A stretch of 64,000 nucleotides of DNA from NCBI GenBank assembly GCA_036925085.1, contig JAUPFP010000041.1, positions 876,001 to 940,000 on the forward strand, in the 5' to 3' direction. Shown in pieces: positions 1 to 10,931 of this stretch. The notes beneath the pieces were generated by a model. It had not been told where the DNA came from. It saw nothing but the letters and a program-made list of their open reading frames with translations, and did not search any database. Position numbers and translations under genes: made by a program. Source of the DNA: Brachycybe producta (lineage: Eukaryota; Arthropoda; Diplopoda; Playtdesmida; Andrognathidae). The first letter of the stretch is position 1. Each line of letters begins with the position of its first letter.

Positions 1-1080
1 CAAAAAACGAACACTTTTTAATTTACATTTCTAACTGAATCATTCAGTAATCTCGGGGACACGTGTACTTAAAACTCATTCATTTTCTTTGTTTCTTGCG
101 TTTTTCTTTTCTTTTTTTTTTTTTTTTTCGTCGTCGGTTTTTTTTATAAATTACAACACTACTTGTTATATTTAGTTTATATAAGAGAGTTTCATAACTT
201 GGTATTAGTATATATGTTATTTTTGGTAACAACCTATACATGTACATTGAATTACCCCACATGTTTTACATAAGACACATGTACACACACACACACACAT
301 TAAAAAGTATGTGGAAGTGCAACCAAACCTTTGTTTGTGCCTCAGGGTAACTGGTGTAACCATCAACACACCCACCCACATACAATAATATTCACTCTCC
401 ACATTTTTTTTAAAAAAAATGAAATTCATAAAACACTGAGGTCAAAATTTTGCAAACTATTTCTCGAAACCAAAAACTTTATTCTTTCGACTAAATAAGA
501 AATAATTAATTATATACGCAAAGGCTTTTTAATAGGAGCAACTTTAGTATAAAAGTAAAATAAGCTGTTTTTTTTTATCTTGTATAGCCTCCCCCCCCAC
601 AAAAAAAAATACAGAAAGAGAAAAGAAGAGAAGAAGTTGTAGAAAATAGCTCCAGAGGAATTGAAAGAAAGATTTGTTTCTATGGGGATCCTAAGAGAAA
701 TTCTCGGTTTTGATTCTGATAAGGAATTCTTATTTGCATTTCGCCCGATGACAAAAGAAAAGCAAAATCGACATTAGGCGTATGACTAGCCCTAAGCCAA
801 TTGCTTCAAACTAAGAAAAACAAGAGCCAATATTCAGCAGATGAAGCAAAAGATTCTTAACTTAAATTAGCCCCCCAAAGGGCATACATTCTTCAGACAA
901 GGCCATATCATGGCATTTCTTATCCTTTCAGAATTTTCTTTTTTTTTTTTTTTAACCAAAAAGCCAAAATATATTCGTTCATTCTCAACTGGTTTGTCAT
1001 AAAGAGCATTTATAATATTTATTGTTGTGACCTCTTTAAAATACTAAGTAGGTGTACCTACTGCAAAAAGAAAATTTGCG
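1..1080. other. AT-rich non-coding DNA
   Basis: I see no gene here. The stretch has poly-T (about 107-140), a short (AC)n run near 281-298, a poly-C run near 590-599 and long A/T tracts. The short open frames are low-complexity (poly-Lys, poly-Phe) and look like chance. Confidence 0.6.
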
Positions 1081-1096
1081 ATATTTCAGTAGCCTT

Positions 1097-1320
1097 AGGG
1101 TGCGTTCAGACTACTCGGGCTCGGTGAGGTGGCTCGTCGACAAGCCCGAGTAGCGTGGACGAACTCGCGAACAGCCATACAAGGAACACGAGTAACGCAA
1201 GCTAGGGGCTCGTCTGGCTCCGCCTGGTGTCGGTACATCAAAGAGGTGCTCATCAAGACGTGAAAGTCATTGGCCGCGGACGAGCAAGGTGACTCGCTGT
1301 ACTCGCTGTACAAGATGGAC
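1097..1320. repeat. GC-richer repeat, possible Harbinger-like fragment
   Basis: A GC-richer island in AT-rich DNA. It begins TTAGGGTGCGTTCAGACTAC, similar in layout to the TTA-(A)GGC-...-CACAC ends of the TWA-flanked family seen elsewhere. The word ACTCGGGCT and its complement AGCCCGAGT both occur inside. No matching right end was found, so it may be truncated. Confidence 0.35.
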
Positions 1321-1527
1321 TGGACAAACGATTTGACACATCACTTTTTGTGAAATATTAAAACTTCGTGATTGCTCATCGAGATCAGGACTCATTTTAC
1401 TGTGTATTTGGACAATGAAAAGTGTGCACCCAGAAAAAATTAAATAATTATTAATTAGATTTTATACTCATTTTGGAGTCAAATAGATTAAGTTGAAACA
1501 GGATGTGAGAAATCCATAGTTTTCTAA

Positions 1528-1720
1528 AGCCGATGCTACACGTAGCAACAATTCAGCAACTTTAGAGCAACATAGCCGTGTTGCTCTATTGTTTCATGAA
1601 AGTTGAAACCTCTGTCATAACATCAACAAACCCAAATTGTTGCTCACAGATTGAAAGCAACAGAATTTTCAAATAGAACTTGGTTCTATTTTCGAGCAAC
1701 CATTTCAGCCAACAGCCAAT
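1528..1720. repeat. Possible Harbinger-like fragment built on CAAC words
   Basis: It starts TAAAGCCGATGCTACACG and is rich in GAGCAAC/GTTGCTC words in both orientations, the body style of the TWA-flanked family. No right terminus was identified, so the class is inferred from style only. Confidence 0.3.
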
Positions 1721-2060
1721 TAAAATTTAAATGTTACGTGACTGATTTCAATTTAAAGATTTACTATCTGAAAATACTTCGTGATTACAAAATGACAAAC
1801 GTCATTTTGACACGCAACCAAATAAACTGGAACTACCACAAATGATTTCATTAACAACAATAAATGTAATTAAATGATTGTTATTATAAAATACCAAAAA
1901 AAATTAAAATATTAAAAATACCTTTTACATTACAAGGTGTGTCAAAGCCCTTTTTTTATTAATTATAAAGATTTAAGAAATTTAACAATTTACTACAATC
2001 AAATCTGCTTTTTAATACATTGGCATCTTTGAGCAATAAAACAAACACAAAAAAACATTA

Positions 2061-2212
2061 AGCTGGGGTCCACATCAAGCCAGCGACAAAAGTGCAACAC
2101 AAGTTCGAGACAAAAGTTGCAGAAATGTTCTAGAATTGTCACGAATTTGTCTCAAAACACTTGAGTTTCTGCTTTGTTTGTGTTTTGCTAGCTTAATGTG
2201 GACCTGCAGGTC
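2061..2212. mobile_element. TWA-flanked MITE, PIF/Harbinger-like
   Basis: A 152-bp element flanked by TTA on both sides (2058-2060 and 2213-2215). The left end is AGCTGGGGTCCACATCAAGC. The right end in reverse complement gives GCAGGTCCACATTAAGC, so the ends are imperfect inverted repeats. The body is filled with GACAAAA/TTTTGTC words in both orientations. The 3-bp TWA duplication fits PIF/Harbinger elements. No coding capacity. Confidence 0.55.
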
Positions 2213-2890
2213 TTAAAATTGTGTTTTGTTAATAAAAAAAACTGTATAAAATGCAAGTTAAATTAAAAATTCTAAACGAAAATATCTTCAAATTTTATAT
2301 GAAAAAAAAAATCTCATAATTTTTTTTATTCATTGCATTTTACTTAAAACCCACAGGAAACAAAATTTATTGAAAATTTTATAAGAAAACATTTTTGTTT
2401 TTTTCTTCCTTTTAAAATATGCTAATATTATGTATGAAATAAATGAAATAATTTAGTTAGACTTTGAGCCATTATTTTCAAAAGTTGAATTATTCAATCC
2501 AAATTTCAATTGTTTTGGTTCCTGTTTTGCTGGTGGCCATAACATTTTTTTTAGCAATTGTGTCTATTGAATTTTTTTACCTTTTTCATTTGACTACAAA
2601 AAAATAAAAGCCTAGCCATTGTGTAATTGAAATTCTTTCAAATAAATCATGTTTTCAATTGCAAAAAAAAAAAAGTTAAAGAGACAGGTTTTTAAGCTCA
2701 AGTTAAATGAACCCACCACCATACATAACATTATGATGGATGTGTATGCAAAAAAAATAAAATATGATTCATATACTCGATTAAATATAGGCCTACTATT
2801 AAAACTGAACGAGAAAAGTGTGCTGCACAGAGCTGTCAATTGTTTTTTATTATCATTTATTACAATTTAAAATTTATTTCCTGTTACAGT

Positions 2891-3223
2891 GCAAGCATGT
2901 CAAACTCAAAGGCTAACAACACGGGCCAAATAAACAAGGTCTTAAGTTTAGGTGGGCCGCAAAAAAAAAAAAAGAAAAACTTCAATTTTCATAGAAACAT
3001 AGGTTTATTTCGAAAAGTACACAATAGAAAAAAGAACAAGGACTGTGACACTTGGCATCTCTTCTCTGCTACAATCTTTGTTACTTCGGCGGAAATCTTG
3101 TTCACAGAGATTACTTTCTAAACTGACACAAGTTTATTGTCAGTAATCCTAGATCGGACAGGGGCTGGGCCACAAAAATATTCGTTGTAGGCCGCATGCG
3201 GCCCGCGAGTTTGACATGCTTGC
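2891..3223. mobile_element. hAT-type MITE with GCATGTCAAACTC ends
   Basis: The left end GCAAGCATGTCAAACTC is mirrored at the right end by GAGTTTGACATGCTTGC. Next to the ends lie GGCC-rich words (GGGCCGC, GGCCGCATGCGGCC). Ends of this kind are common in animal hAT non-autonomous elements. The flanking 8-mers match poorly, so the TSD is not established. A partial relative lies near 58026. Confidence 0.6.
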
Positions 3224-3585
3224 TGTACATGTTTAGAAATTCTTATTTTAAAATTACCTAATGGTCCGGATTTTTTGTTAAATTTTAACTTAAGATGGTT
3301 TACGAACAGCTGATTATAATTATTGAACTTAAGATTATTCTGTGTTTCAGGAGAGCAAAATTAAGAAAAACTAAAAAAGTGTTTTAGAAACTAGAAGGGT
3401 AGCTTACGAAATAATCCCCGCATGCTAAAAAAAAAAACAGAAATCAGAATTAGAAATAAAAAAAATCAGAATGTCTCTATGGTGCTTAATTGTACTGAAA
3501 AGATAGAAAGATATATCACGCTCCTTGTTAAATTGCCTTACAAAGTGAAATTCAGTGAGATTTTATTATGCGTGTGACTATTAGA

Positions 3586-3952
3586 GCTCGGATTTTTATG
3601 CAATATCAAGCAAATCTTTCTCAATTTGTGGCCCAAGTGTTAAATTGTGAAGAGTATGCTTTGTTTTGTTTTTATTATTATATATTATTAATTTATTACT
3701 CGCTTTTATTAATTTATTACTGATTGTCTACCAATTTCTGAAATATTTGAAAATACTTCGAAATAAAAAGGACGGAGCCAACTGAAGTTCTCCCGGATTT
3801 CTAACTGCCTGTGTTGTACTTGACTGCATGGAGAAAAAAAAACAATTCTTGGTTCACTTTGGTTGATCGTAATGGTATTGTTACGTCAGAATTTTCTTTT
3901 GCGCCACAGATTGAGAAACGTTTGCTTGATATTGCATAAGAATCCGAGCCCT
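3586..3952. mobile_element. Non-autonomous DNA transposon, same family as 46758-47085
   Basis: Long imperfect terminal inverted repeats: the left arm reads AGCTCGGATTTTTATGCAAT then ATCAAGCAAA..TTTCTCAAT.TGTGGC, and the right arm is its reverse complement ending GAATCCGAGCCC. The relative at 46758-47085 has the same arms and a clean 8-bp duplication, which points to hAT. Here the flanks do not form a clear TSD. Sequence on either side (3440-3585 and 4050-4170) is itself a diverged duplicate. Confidence 0.6.
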
Positions 3953-4348
3953 TAGCAAGCGTTCCCTTAATCACTTAGGGAAGAATCATACACATGCTGG
4001 AAAAACACCAGAAAATAGAATTAGGAAAGTATCACACAAGGATAAAAACCAACAGAAATTAGAATTTGAAATGAAAAATCATAATATCTATATATGGCGC
4101 TCCTGGTAAATACCTTACAAAGTGAAATTCGGTGATAATTTTTTTTACACATGTGTGACTCTTCCCTAAGCCCAAAAACCCACAAGCAGAAAAAGCAAAC
4201 CGAAAATGGCAAAAAAAAAATTATTCGGGATAGGACATTCAAAATATTTTATATAATTTTTGGTCTATTGCCTGCCACATAAATAGAATGGAACGTGGAG
4301 CCTTGGTGTTAAAAAGTACAAACCTAATGAATTATTCATGTTGATACT

Positions 4349-4745
4349 TAGGCTTGCCACCGTTCCTCCTTTGTGGAGGACAGTCCTCCATTCGGAGAAA
4401 ATGTCCTCCGACCAGTACCGTCCTCCACAGGCATTTAGAAATCGGGACGAGCGCAAGTTGGCTCCGCCTTTTTTATGACGACCGGCAACTTCCAATTGGT
4501 TTATTGTGTGGTTCGACGTTGAAAACAATTAACCAACCAATTAGAAGTTGCGTTCGTCATAACAAGGGTGGAGCCAACTTCTGCTCGTCCCTATTTCTAA
4601 TTGCCTATCCGTCCTCCACGAAGGCAAACATGTCCTCCACACAATAAAATGTATAAAAACTTAAATACGTTCGTGGTGGAGGCTGGTATTGGCCGGAGGA
4701 CGGTTCTTCCGAATGGAGGACTGTCCTCCACAGGTGGCAAGCCTA
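4349..4745. mobile_element. hAT-like MITE (TAGGCTTGCCACC ends)
   Basis: Terminal inverted repeats TAGGCTTGCCACC (left) and GGTGGCAAGCCTA (right) are flanked by 8-bp duplications TTGATACT (4341-4348) and TTGATACC (4746-4753), 7 of 8 identical. The body repeats GTCCTCC/GGAGGAC in both orientations. A second element is nested at 4428-4610. No coding potential. Confidence 0.75.
4428..4610. mobile_element. CAGGCA-family fold-back MITE nested in 4349-4745
   Basis: A 183-bp element with a perfect 8-bp duplication GTCCTCCA (4420-4427 and 4611-4618). Inverted ends: CAGGCATTTAGAAATCGGGA on the left and the reverse complement of GGCAATTAGAAATAGGGACG on the right. The arms carry a GGCTCCGCC/GGCGGAGCC-like word and CCAATTG motifs shared with 24030-24224, 24678-24864 and 37853-38008. 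It inserted into the older hAT around it. Confidence 0.75.
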
Positions 4746-4917
4746 TTGATACCTTAAAAATAAACTTTTTGTTCTTCATTTACGAGACAGGCGATTTTGC
4801 ATCTGTAAAGTTGGAACTACAAGTGGTTCTATGAGCAAACAACCGAAAAACTACACAGATACACACCACCACACAGATATCCTACAATAATTTAACTACA
4901 AATTATTCGCTAATTTA

Positions 4918-4987
4918 AATAATCATTTCGTTATGAATCTGAGCAAGCTATTTATAGTTTGCTCAATTTCATAACGAAATGATTATT
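4918..4987. repeat. Perfect 20-bp-arm hairpin
   Basis: AATAATCATTTCGTTATGAA at 4918-4937 is perfectly reverse-complemented at 4968-4987, with a 30-bp loop that is itself partly inverted (GAGCAA..TTGCTC). It could fold as a stem-loop in DNA or RNA. No gene context gives it a function; a MITE remnant is likely. Confidence 0.7.
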
Positions 4988-5268
4988 GAAAGTTATGGAC
5001 AGTCAGTCACCAGTTCAATATGTAGTTACTTTTAAGAAAATCTGTCAACGAATTACCTTCTGCATCGTAGCATTCAGTGAGGAAGACGAAACAATAATAA
5101 ACGTTTTACCACAAAATAAAAATTCTGTTGCAAAAGAATTTCTAAAAGAATTTTTAAGAAAGGGATGAAAGCAGACACGTACCCCTATTGAAACGATTGT
5201 ACTTTGTCTGCGTTTCATCAAATTTATAATTTATATTAACATGGTATTTAGGGTGTCACCGTTAACAT

Positions 5269-5484
5269 GAAGCTTGTGACGTCAGAGAGGTTGACAAAAA
5301 AAAATTAGGATTGTGTCATTAAGACTGATTAAAAAAATGGGGATGGTAGCAAAAGTTTTTTTTTTAAACAGTTAAAACATAAGGGTTCTTGCATTCTTTT
5401 GTTATTTATCCCTTTTTATATAATCACAAGTCAAAATGACAGAAGCCTAGATTTTTTGTCAACCTCTCTGACGTCACAAGCTTC
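5269..5484. repeat. Fold-back repeat with CRE-like TGACGTCA in each arm
   Basis: The left arm starts GAAGCTTGTGACGTCAGAGA and continues GGTTGACAAAAAA. The right arm at about 5452-5484 is its exact reverse complement. Each arm of roughly 33 bp contains the palindrome TGACGTCA. A diverged single arm appears near 24274-24298. Presumed non-autonomous transposon; no TSD resolved. Confidence 0.7.
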
Positions 5485-7805
5485 AGCAACGATAAGTGTG
5501 TTGCTTAACTTCCTCTTCAATTCTTCAAAGAAAAAGAATTCACATACAAGGTCACAATGCATACATTATACTTACATATATACATTTTTTTTTTTACATT
5601 TTTACCTTCGCACCACACGTTTACTTTTCAGACTGCTCCGTGGTCTTTGTCGTTTCCGAATGCACCCTTTAAATAATTGCTGGAATTGTTCCTGTATGTA
5701 GTCGTCAATTTATCCAGCAATGTGACGTCACACGTCCATAAAAATATATGGATGTGACTTCACAACACTGAATAAATTAATGATTTCCGCTTACACTGAT
5801 TTGAATCACGTTGTTCAATCCTCATCACTTTTGTTTTGATAAATTTCTATAAAAAAAATTAAATTCGTGAAAATTTATTCTTGTATATTAATAATTCCAC
5901 TTAATCTTAAGGGATAAAATATTTCCATTAAAGCTTTTGTTGAAATTCATGCAAAATATAATTAAAAGTATAAAAACCCGGGCTTTAAATTTAATTAAAT
6001 TTAAATGAAATAGGAGTGAAAGCATTTTTCACAATAAAATCACGAAAACGGACTGATTTTATTCTGTATTCATTTTAAAATGAAGAGAAACTTCATCGCG
6101 TTTCAGAAACTAGAAGGGTAACTCAATTAGGCCTACTTAAGGGTACATGTACTTTCATGTTGATATCCTTCCAACTCCCAAAAGAGTTTATATTTCGAAA
6201 GATATCAAACATGAAAATACCCTTAAGTGATTGACCTTTCCCCCCTTCCTAGTTTCTAAAAAAAAACACATTCTAGTTTCTATTAATTTTGCTCCGGAAA
6301 AAAACCCGAGAATAATCGGATTTCGATTATCAGCTGTTCCTGAACCATCTTAAGTTATATAAAAAATACAACCTAGCAAAAAAAAATAATCATTTTTTTT
6401 TGGACGTCTTTTATTTTGATGAGATAATATTTCAAGTCCCTGATGATACTTTTAAAAAAAATACCCCCCCCCCCCCCCCGCAAAAAAGTTAATTATTTAA
6501 CCAATCCTAATAAAATTTTATTAAATAATAAGAGGATTTAAAAAATAGAAGACTCAAGAAAGGAAATGGAATTTGATAATAAAGACGTTTTTGTTTTATT
6601 TTTTTTTTTAGAAAAAAAAAATCTAAGCTGAAGCAAAAACCCCATTTCAGAGAAGAATTATTCGGATAAACAAAGTTCCTCGCAATAAAAAAAAACACCC
6701 TTAAGAAAAAGCCCTCAAACTGACGTTTACGTTGCAATTTAAAAAAAGAACGTTGAATGTAAAATTAATTAAGTTTTAAGACCAGAAAAAAGAAGTTTTT
6801 AGCATAAACTTTTTTTTTGTTGCTTCTGGGTGAATTATTAAAATCGGTGGGAGGGAGGAGGGGGGGGAAGAGACAACGTTAGTTGTAAGCAGGAGTAATA
6901 ATAATAATAATAAGAAAAAAGCATCAAGAAGAAGTAGGGAAAAAAATGCAATGGGTTTTTAGTAAGGGAATCAGGTGAGGGGGAGGGGGAGGTGGGTGAA
7001 TGATTTTTTTTAATAAACACTGTAGGTAGAAGAAGCAGAAAGAGTAGAGAGCCGAAGAGAGAAATCTTAAAAAGCAAAAACATAAAAAAGAGGCAAATAG
7101 GAAGATGATGATGAAGAAGAGAGAAGCAGAAGAAAAAAATAAAGACAAAGTTTGAGGGGTATTTAACATGTGCACGCACAGCCCAAAGCAAAAACTGTGC
7201 ATTCAAATAAGAACTAGATGAAGTACAACAAAAAAAAGGAAGAGGGAAAAAAAAGTCAACGATTAGAAGACTGCATTTGCCTACCCTTTAGGCTTTAATT
7301 GATTCTGTTTTAGACATTTTAAGAGAAAATAAAAAAAAAATCCTACAGTATTGTTACATACAAGGTGTGCCAACAAAAAAAAACCGAGCTCCTCTGGTCT
7401 CGAAAACACCAATACAAAGCTACAATGCAGGATTGCAGAAGAAAAAAAAACCCTTAAATACAAGCTTGAACTTATGTTATGAATGAACGAGTGACAATTT
7501 CTTTTTTTTTACTTGGAGTATTTTTCAACAAAAAATAATAATCTTATTGATTTTTTTTTCCATTTATCTGTTGAGTATAACATTCAGCATATTTTCATCA
7601 TTGTCATTAATCATAATATTATATGTAAAAGCACCGATCATGAGATTTAAAAACATTTTTAAATCACATTATTTTCCTTAAATTGGATATTTTTTTCTTC
7701 TTCTTCTGTCTCAGTTCAAATGTTTAAACAAGTTTTAGTTTAAAGTTTAGTTTCAGTTTAAACGAATGATGATTGAAAATATTTGCTGAATAACGAAAAA
7801 TATTA
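5485..7805. other. Non-coding stretch with diverged repeats and simple sequence
   Basis: No gene was recognised. A small hairpin (GTGACGTCACACGTCCAT / ATGGATGTGACTTCAC, about 5722-5765) is present. About 6080-6360 belongs to a recurrent family marked by AAACTAGAAGGGTAACT and TTCATGTTGATATC. A poly-C run is at about 6463-6479, and 6845-7140 is strongly purine-rich (GGAGG, GAAGAA, GATGAT). Long apparent frames there are low-complexity. Confidence 0.5.
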
Positions 7806-7810
7806 TTAAA

Positions 7811-8180
7811 CTAGTGGGGTAACCCGTCATAAATGACGGGAGCAAAATTCACAGGCAATTGTGCGCATGCACGTCGTTTGTTCCTTTTTTACTCTTTTCA
7901 TTTCAATTTCAGTCACCCCCTCCCCCTTTTTCCCCCTCCACGTTTCTCTCTCTCTCTCTCTCTCCCCCCCCCCTCTCTACACTTTCCAAACCTTTTCCCC
8001 TCTCCAATTTAATATCATGGGGTTCTTGGATGAGAAGGGTGCAACATATAGTTGACCTTGAGAAAAAAAAAGCTGTTCATTTCTTCATTTATTTAAATTT
8101 ATATAAATTCCGACGTGCTTCAAGGTTTTTGTACAGCGTTACTCCACACACACACACAGACCTGGGATATTATATATATA
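7811..8180 (+). repeat. CCCGTCAT-family repeat, copy 1
   Basis: Starts CTAGTGGGGTAACCCGTCAT; the palindrome CCCGTCATAAATGACGGG follows at once. Next come CACAGGCAATTGTGCGCATG, a long pyrimidine (CT) tract, CAACATATAGTTGACCTTGA, a CA-repeat and CAGACCTGGGATATTATATA. It abuts copy 2 head to tail. Class unknown: no TIR pair, no coding domain. Frames inside are CT-repeat artefacts. Confidence 0.7.
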
Positions 8181-8462
8181 ACCAGTGGGGTAACCCATCA
8201 TAAATGACGGGACCAAATTCACAGGCAATTGTGCGCATGCGCGTCGTTTTTTCCTTTTTTACTCCTTTCATTTCAATTTCAGTCACCCCTTCCCACTTTT
8301 CTCTCTCTCTCTCTCCCCCCTTCTACACTTTCCAAAGGAAGAGTTCAACATATAGTTGACCTTGAGAAAAAAAAACGGTTCATTTATTCAAATTTATATA
8401 AATTCCGATGTTACTCCACACACACACACACACACACAGACCTGGGATATTATATATATAAT
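8181..8462 (+). repeat. CCCGTCAT-family repeat, copy 2 (tandem with copy 1)
   Basis: Begins ACCAGTGGGGTAACCCATCA directly where copy 1 ends in (TA)n, and repeats the same order of blocks with a shorter pyrimidine tract. It ends CAGACCTGGGATATTATATA followed by AT-rich simple sequence. The head-to-tail order is unlike a TIR transposon. Confidence 0.7.
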
Positions 8463-8477
8463 TATATATTATATATT

Positions 8478-8655
8478 ATAAAATTATAATAACATTGAAT
8501 TAAAACGGGCCGAAGTTTCGAGGTAGTTAGTTATACCCCATCATCATCACTGATTCATCAGGACGATCAATAAAATTGAATCCGTAATCCGTGATGGTGT
8601 ATAACTATACCTCGAAACGTCGGCCCTTTTTTAATTCAATGTTATTATAATTTTA
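8478..8655. repeat. Inverted repeat with CGAAACGTCGGCCC arm
   Basis: The left arm ATAAAATTATAATAACATTG followed by AATTAAAACGGGCCGAAGTTTCGAGGT is reverse-complemented at the right end (ACCTCGAAACGTCGGCCC, then AATTCAATG and TTATTATAATTTTAT). The spacer has TGATTCATCAGGACGATCAA. Phrases like CTCGAAACGTCGG next to a CATCA run are often seen at the ends of Penelope-like or LINE retroelements; that link is only inference. Confidence 0.6.
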
Positions 8656-8812
8656 TGACACATTTTTTCGACCTTGTCAATGCTACACGGGAAGTACATT
8701 TTGTAATTTTGCAATTTAAAAAGAAAAAGCAACAATTGAATCAGACTGATTCACTGACAACGTTCAAAAACTTATTTTCTTTCCCTTTGATATTTAAACA
8801 ATTATTATTAAA

Positions 8813-9022
8813 CTAGTGGGGTAGCCCGTCATACATGGCGTGGGTTACCCGTCATGTATGACTGGACATATTAGTTGAACTATTTTATTCAAATACTGAA
8901 GGTAACTCAATGGAGGACGTTTCCTTTTCCCCCTCTCCCCACCGCCCTCGCATGTTTGCTTAAAGGTTTTTGTCCTTGTTCGTACAGCGTTATACATCAC
9001 CAGACAGACTTGGCTTAATATA
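8813..9022 (+). repeat. CCCGTCAT-family repeat, copy 3 (diverged)
   Basis: Starts CTAGTGGGGTAGCCCGTCAT and has a second GGGTTACCCGTCATGTATGA immediately after, so the head motif is doubled. It ends CAGACAGACTTGGCTTAATA. Internal pyrimidine tract and TTTTTGTCCTTGTTCGTACA match the other copies. Non-coding. Confidence 0.6.
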
Positions 9023-9543
9023 TGATATTAAAAGAAATTCGAATTTTTGAAATTTTAATAATATAAAAATCGTTATGTCTCATAAAATTGTCACAATGGT
9101 TCATTTCGGGAAATGAACATAAATTGGTCTAATGCTAAACTCGAAATGAACAATTATGCCAATTGGACGCGAGTGCGACAGATACATACTTAAATGTTGA
9201 ACGCTACAGTAAAGGTAGATTTACACCGAAGAAATAACAGTTAACAACAAATACGCTAATAACAATGTTTTTTGACAAAAAATGTTAGTAGCATGTCGGC
9301 AGAAAAACTCAGAAGACCTTTTCAAACTGTTACAAAAAGTTTATTTTTTAAGATATTATCAAGAAATGAAAAAACTATTATTGCTATCAAGTAGCTACTT
9401 TAGTTTCTAAGGGTGGGAATTCACCAAAAAAAAAAAAAAAAAGCAAGCAAGAACGACCAACAACGAGCGAGCATGTTCAATACATAATCGTCCGGTGAGT
9501 ATACTGTATACCTGTTAGTGAGCGAACAAACATTCGCCATCTG
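9023..9543. other. Non-coding AT-rich stretch
   Basis: No gene or resolved element. It contains poly-A (about 9426-9442) and fragments of a dispersed family with TTATTTTTTAAGATATTATC-type sequence that recurs near 9885-9910. Confidence 0.5.
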
Positions 9544-9739
9544 CAGAGCTGGATTAAGGTATACACATTCCCCTGGGCAGAAAAAGAAAATATGCTTTCG
9601 ATAAATGGTTACTGGATAAATGGTTACTGGTTACAGCTTTACGAGCTCACACGCAACACACTGCACAATTTTTGGACATGTCATGCAAGTAGAATAGATG
9701 CCACTCTTTTCACTCCGCCCAAGCCTTAATCTGGCCATG
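9544..9739. mobile_element. hAT MITE (CAGAGCTGGATTAAGG)
   Basis: A 196-bp element. The left end CAGAGCTGGATTAAGG pairs with the right end CCTTAATCTGGCCATG. Perfect 8-bp duplication GCCATCTG at 9536-9543 and 9740-9747. The ends match the CAGTGCCGGATTAAGG element at 59010-59192, so both belong to one hAT MITE family. Non-coding. Confidence 0.85.
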
Positions 9740-9747
9740 GCCATCTG

Positions 9748-10546
9748 TAATCAAAAAGGTTTTTGATGGCATTTATCTTAAAAAATAAACAATTTTATAG
9801 TTTAGTTAGAAAATGACCCGTTTTTTTTCCCATTGACATTTCATGAAAAAAAAAACTATTTTTTCGCCTTTATCAAACTTTTATAAAAAGTTTATTTTGA
9901 AAGATACCCTCCCATCATGATAAAAAAAAACTTTTATGGAATATCATCACCAACTATTCTAGTTTCTAAAGCACTTTGATGTATTTTTGTCCTAGCCACG
10001 CGCAAGCGCGTCACCCGGAAGGGTGGACGACGGGAGACGAAAACAAAATAAATATCTACTGTATTCAGCCGCCTTAACCGGTTTCCTCACTGTAGTTTTA
10101 AGACTCAAACAAGACATTTCATTAATTAAATGACATATTGAGTCATTAGACTTTAGTTAAGTTAAGACACCACTGTAATATATTAAGAGCCGTCTAAATT
10201 ACACAGAAAAAAAAATATGAAGAAAAAACAAGATGATGAAGAAAGAAAAAAACGAATCAAGGAAAAGATTTTGGCAAACTGCAATCATACACACACACAC
10301 ACACATGTATATGGCTCTGAGGCAAAAATATCAAGTTACCAACTAAAAAAAACATACTTTTTTCATGTGTTTTCTCTCTCCTGAATTCTCATAATGCATT
10401 AAAATAAAGAAGAAGAAAAAAAAAATTGAACGGCAACTAACTAGTTGCTATGCAAATTTTTTTTTGAACATTAAATATTTAAAAACAAAAAAAAAGTGAA
10501 TCTCCAATTCAACGAAATAACTAACTTTTGGCTAACTTCAAACTAA
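9748..10546. other. Non-coding stretch
   Basis: No gene seen. A GC-richer patch around 9997-10035 (CACGCGCAAGCGCGTC) has a short self-complementary CGCGC..GCGCG stem. A (CA)n run is at about 10291-10308. Otherwise A-rich simple sequence. Confidence 0.5.
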
Positions 10547-10931
10547 AGCCTCGTTTTCATCATTGTGATAGTTCTTTCGTGAGAGTAGCTGTCATGAATG
10601 TTGCGATAGTTCACTCTCACGATAGCAACTGTCTACACGTGTTGAAGTAACGTGATGGTTCTGTCATGACAGTGATGATGTTTGACAGCACAAAACACAC
10701 CAGAAAAGTGTTCCCAGTTTTCCCTACAAGTGGTCACTCAACAACTGTTATAATTACTATCACTGTCGCAATAATACTATCAACTATCTAGTCAAACGAG
10801 ATAGTGTGATAGTGCTATCGCAACAGTGCGATAGTGATTTATCATGCGGTGTTCACGATGATAGTTGTCGCGATAGTTGTTGCTGTCATGACAGCAACTA
10901 ACGTGAAAATTATCAACGTGAAAACGAGGCT
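10547..10931. mobile_element. TWA-flanked palindromic element, GATAGT-word body
   Basis: The left end AGCCTCGTTTTCATC and the right end in reverse complement AGCCTCGTTTTCACG are inverted. Flanks are TAA (10544-10546) and TAC (10932-10934), a near match to a TWA duplication. The body is a patchwork of GATAGT, GTCATGACAG, TGTCGCGATAGT and their complements, so the 385 bp can fold extensively. Non-coding; a PIF/Harbinger-like MITE is the best reading. Confidence 0.65.

Noticed and set aside
4986-5168. 60-aa plus-strand frame (SPVQYVVTFKKICQ..SEEDETIINVL) as an exon
   Set aside because: Composition is plausible but I recognise no family, and splice sites around it are not convincing.
6838-7206. 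122-aa minus-strand frame with poly-Tyr and poly-Pro
   Set aside because: It is antisense to a purine-rich GA/GAT tract and has no domain or splice context.
7811-8462. Hammerhead ribozyme or retrozyme in the tandem CCCGTCAT repeat
   Set aside because: I found no CUGAUGA...GAAA core near the hairpin, so the tandem order alone does not support it.
7859-8489. Ser/Pro/Leu-rich frames, also at 22054-22425 and 31776-32013, all starting MCAC or similar
   Set aside because: The frames lie in the pyrimidine tract of the CCCGTCAT repeat and follow the repeat, not codon structure; lengths vary with the CT run.
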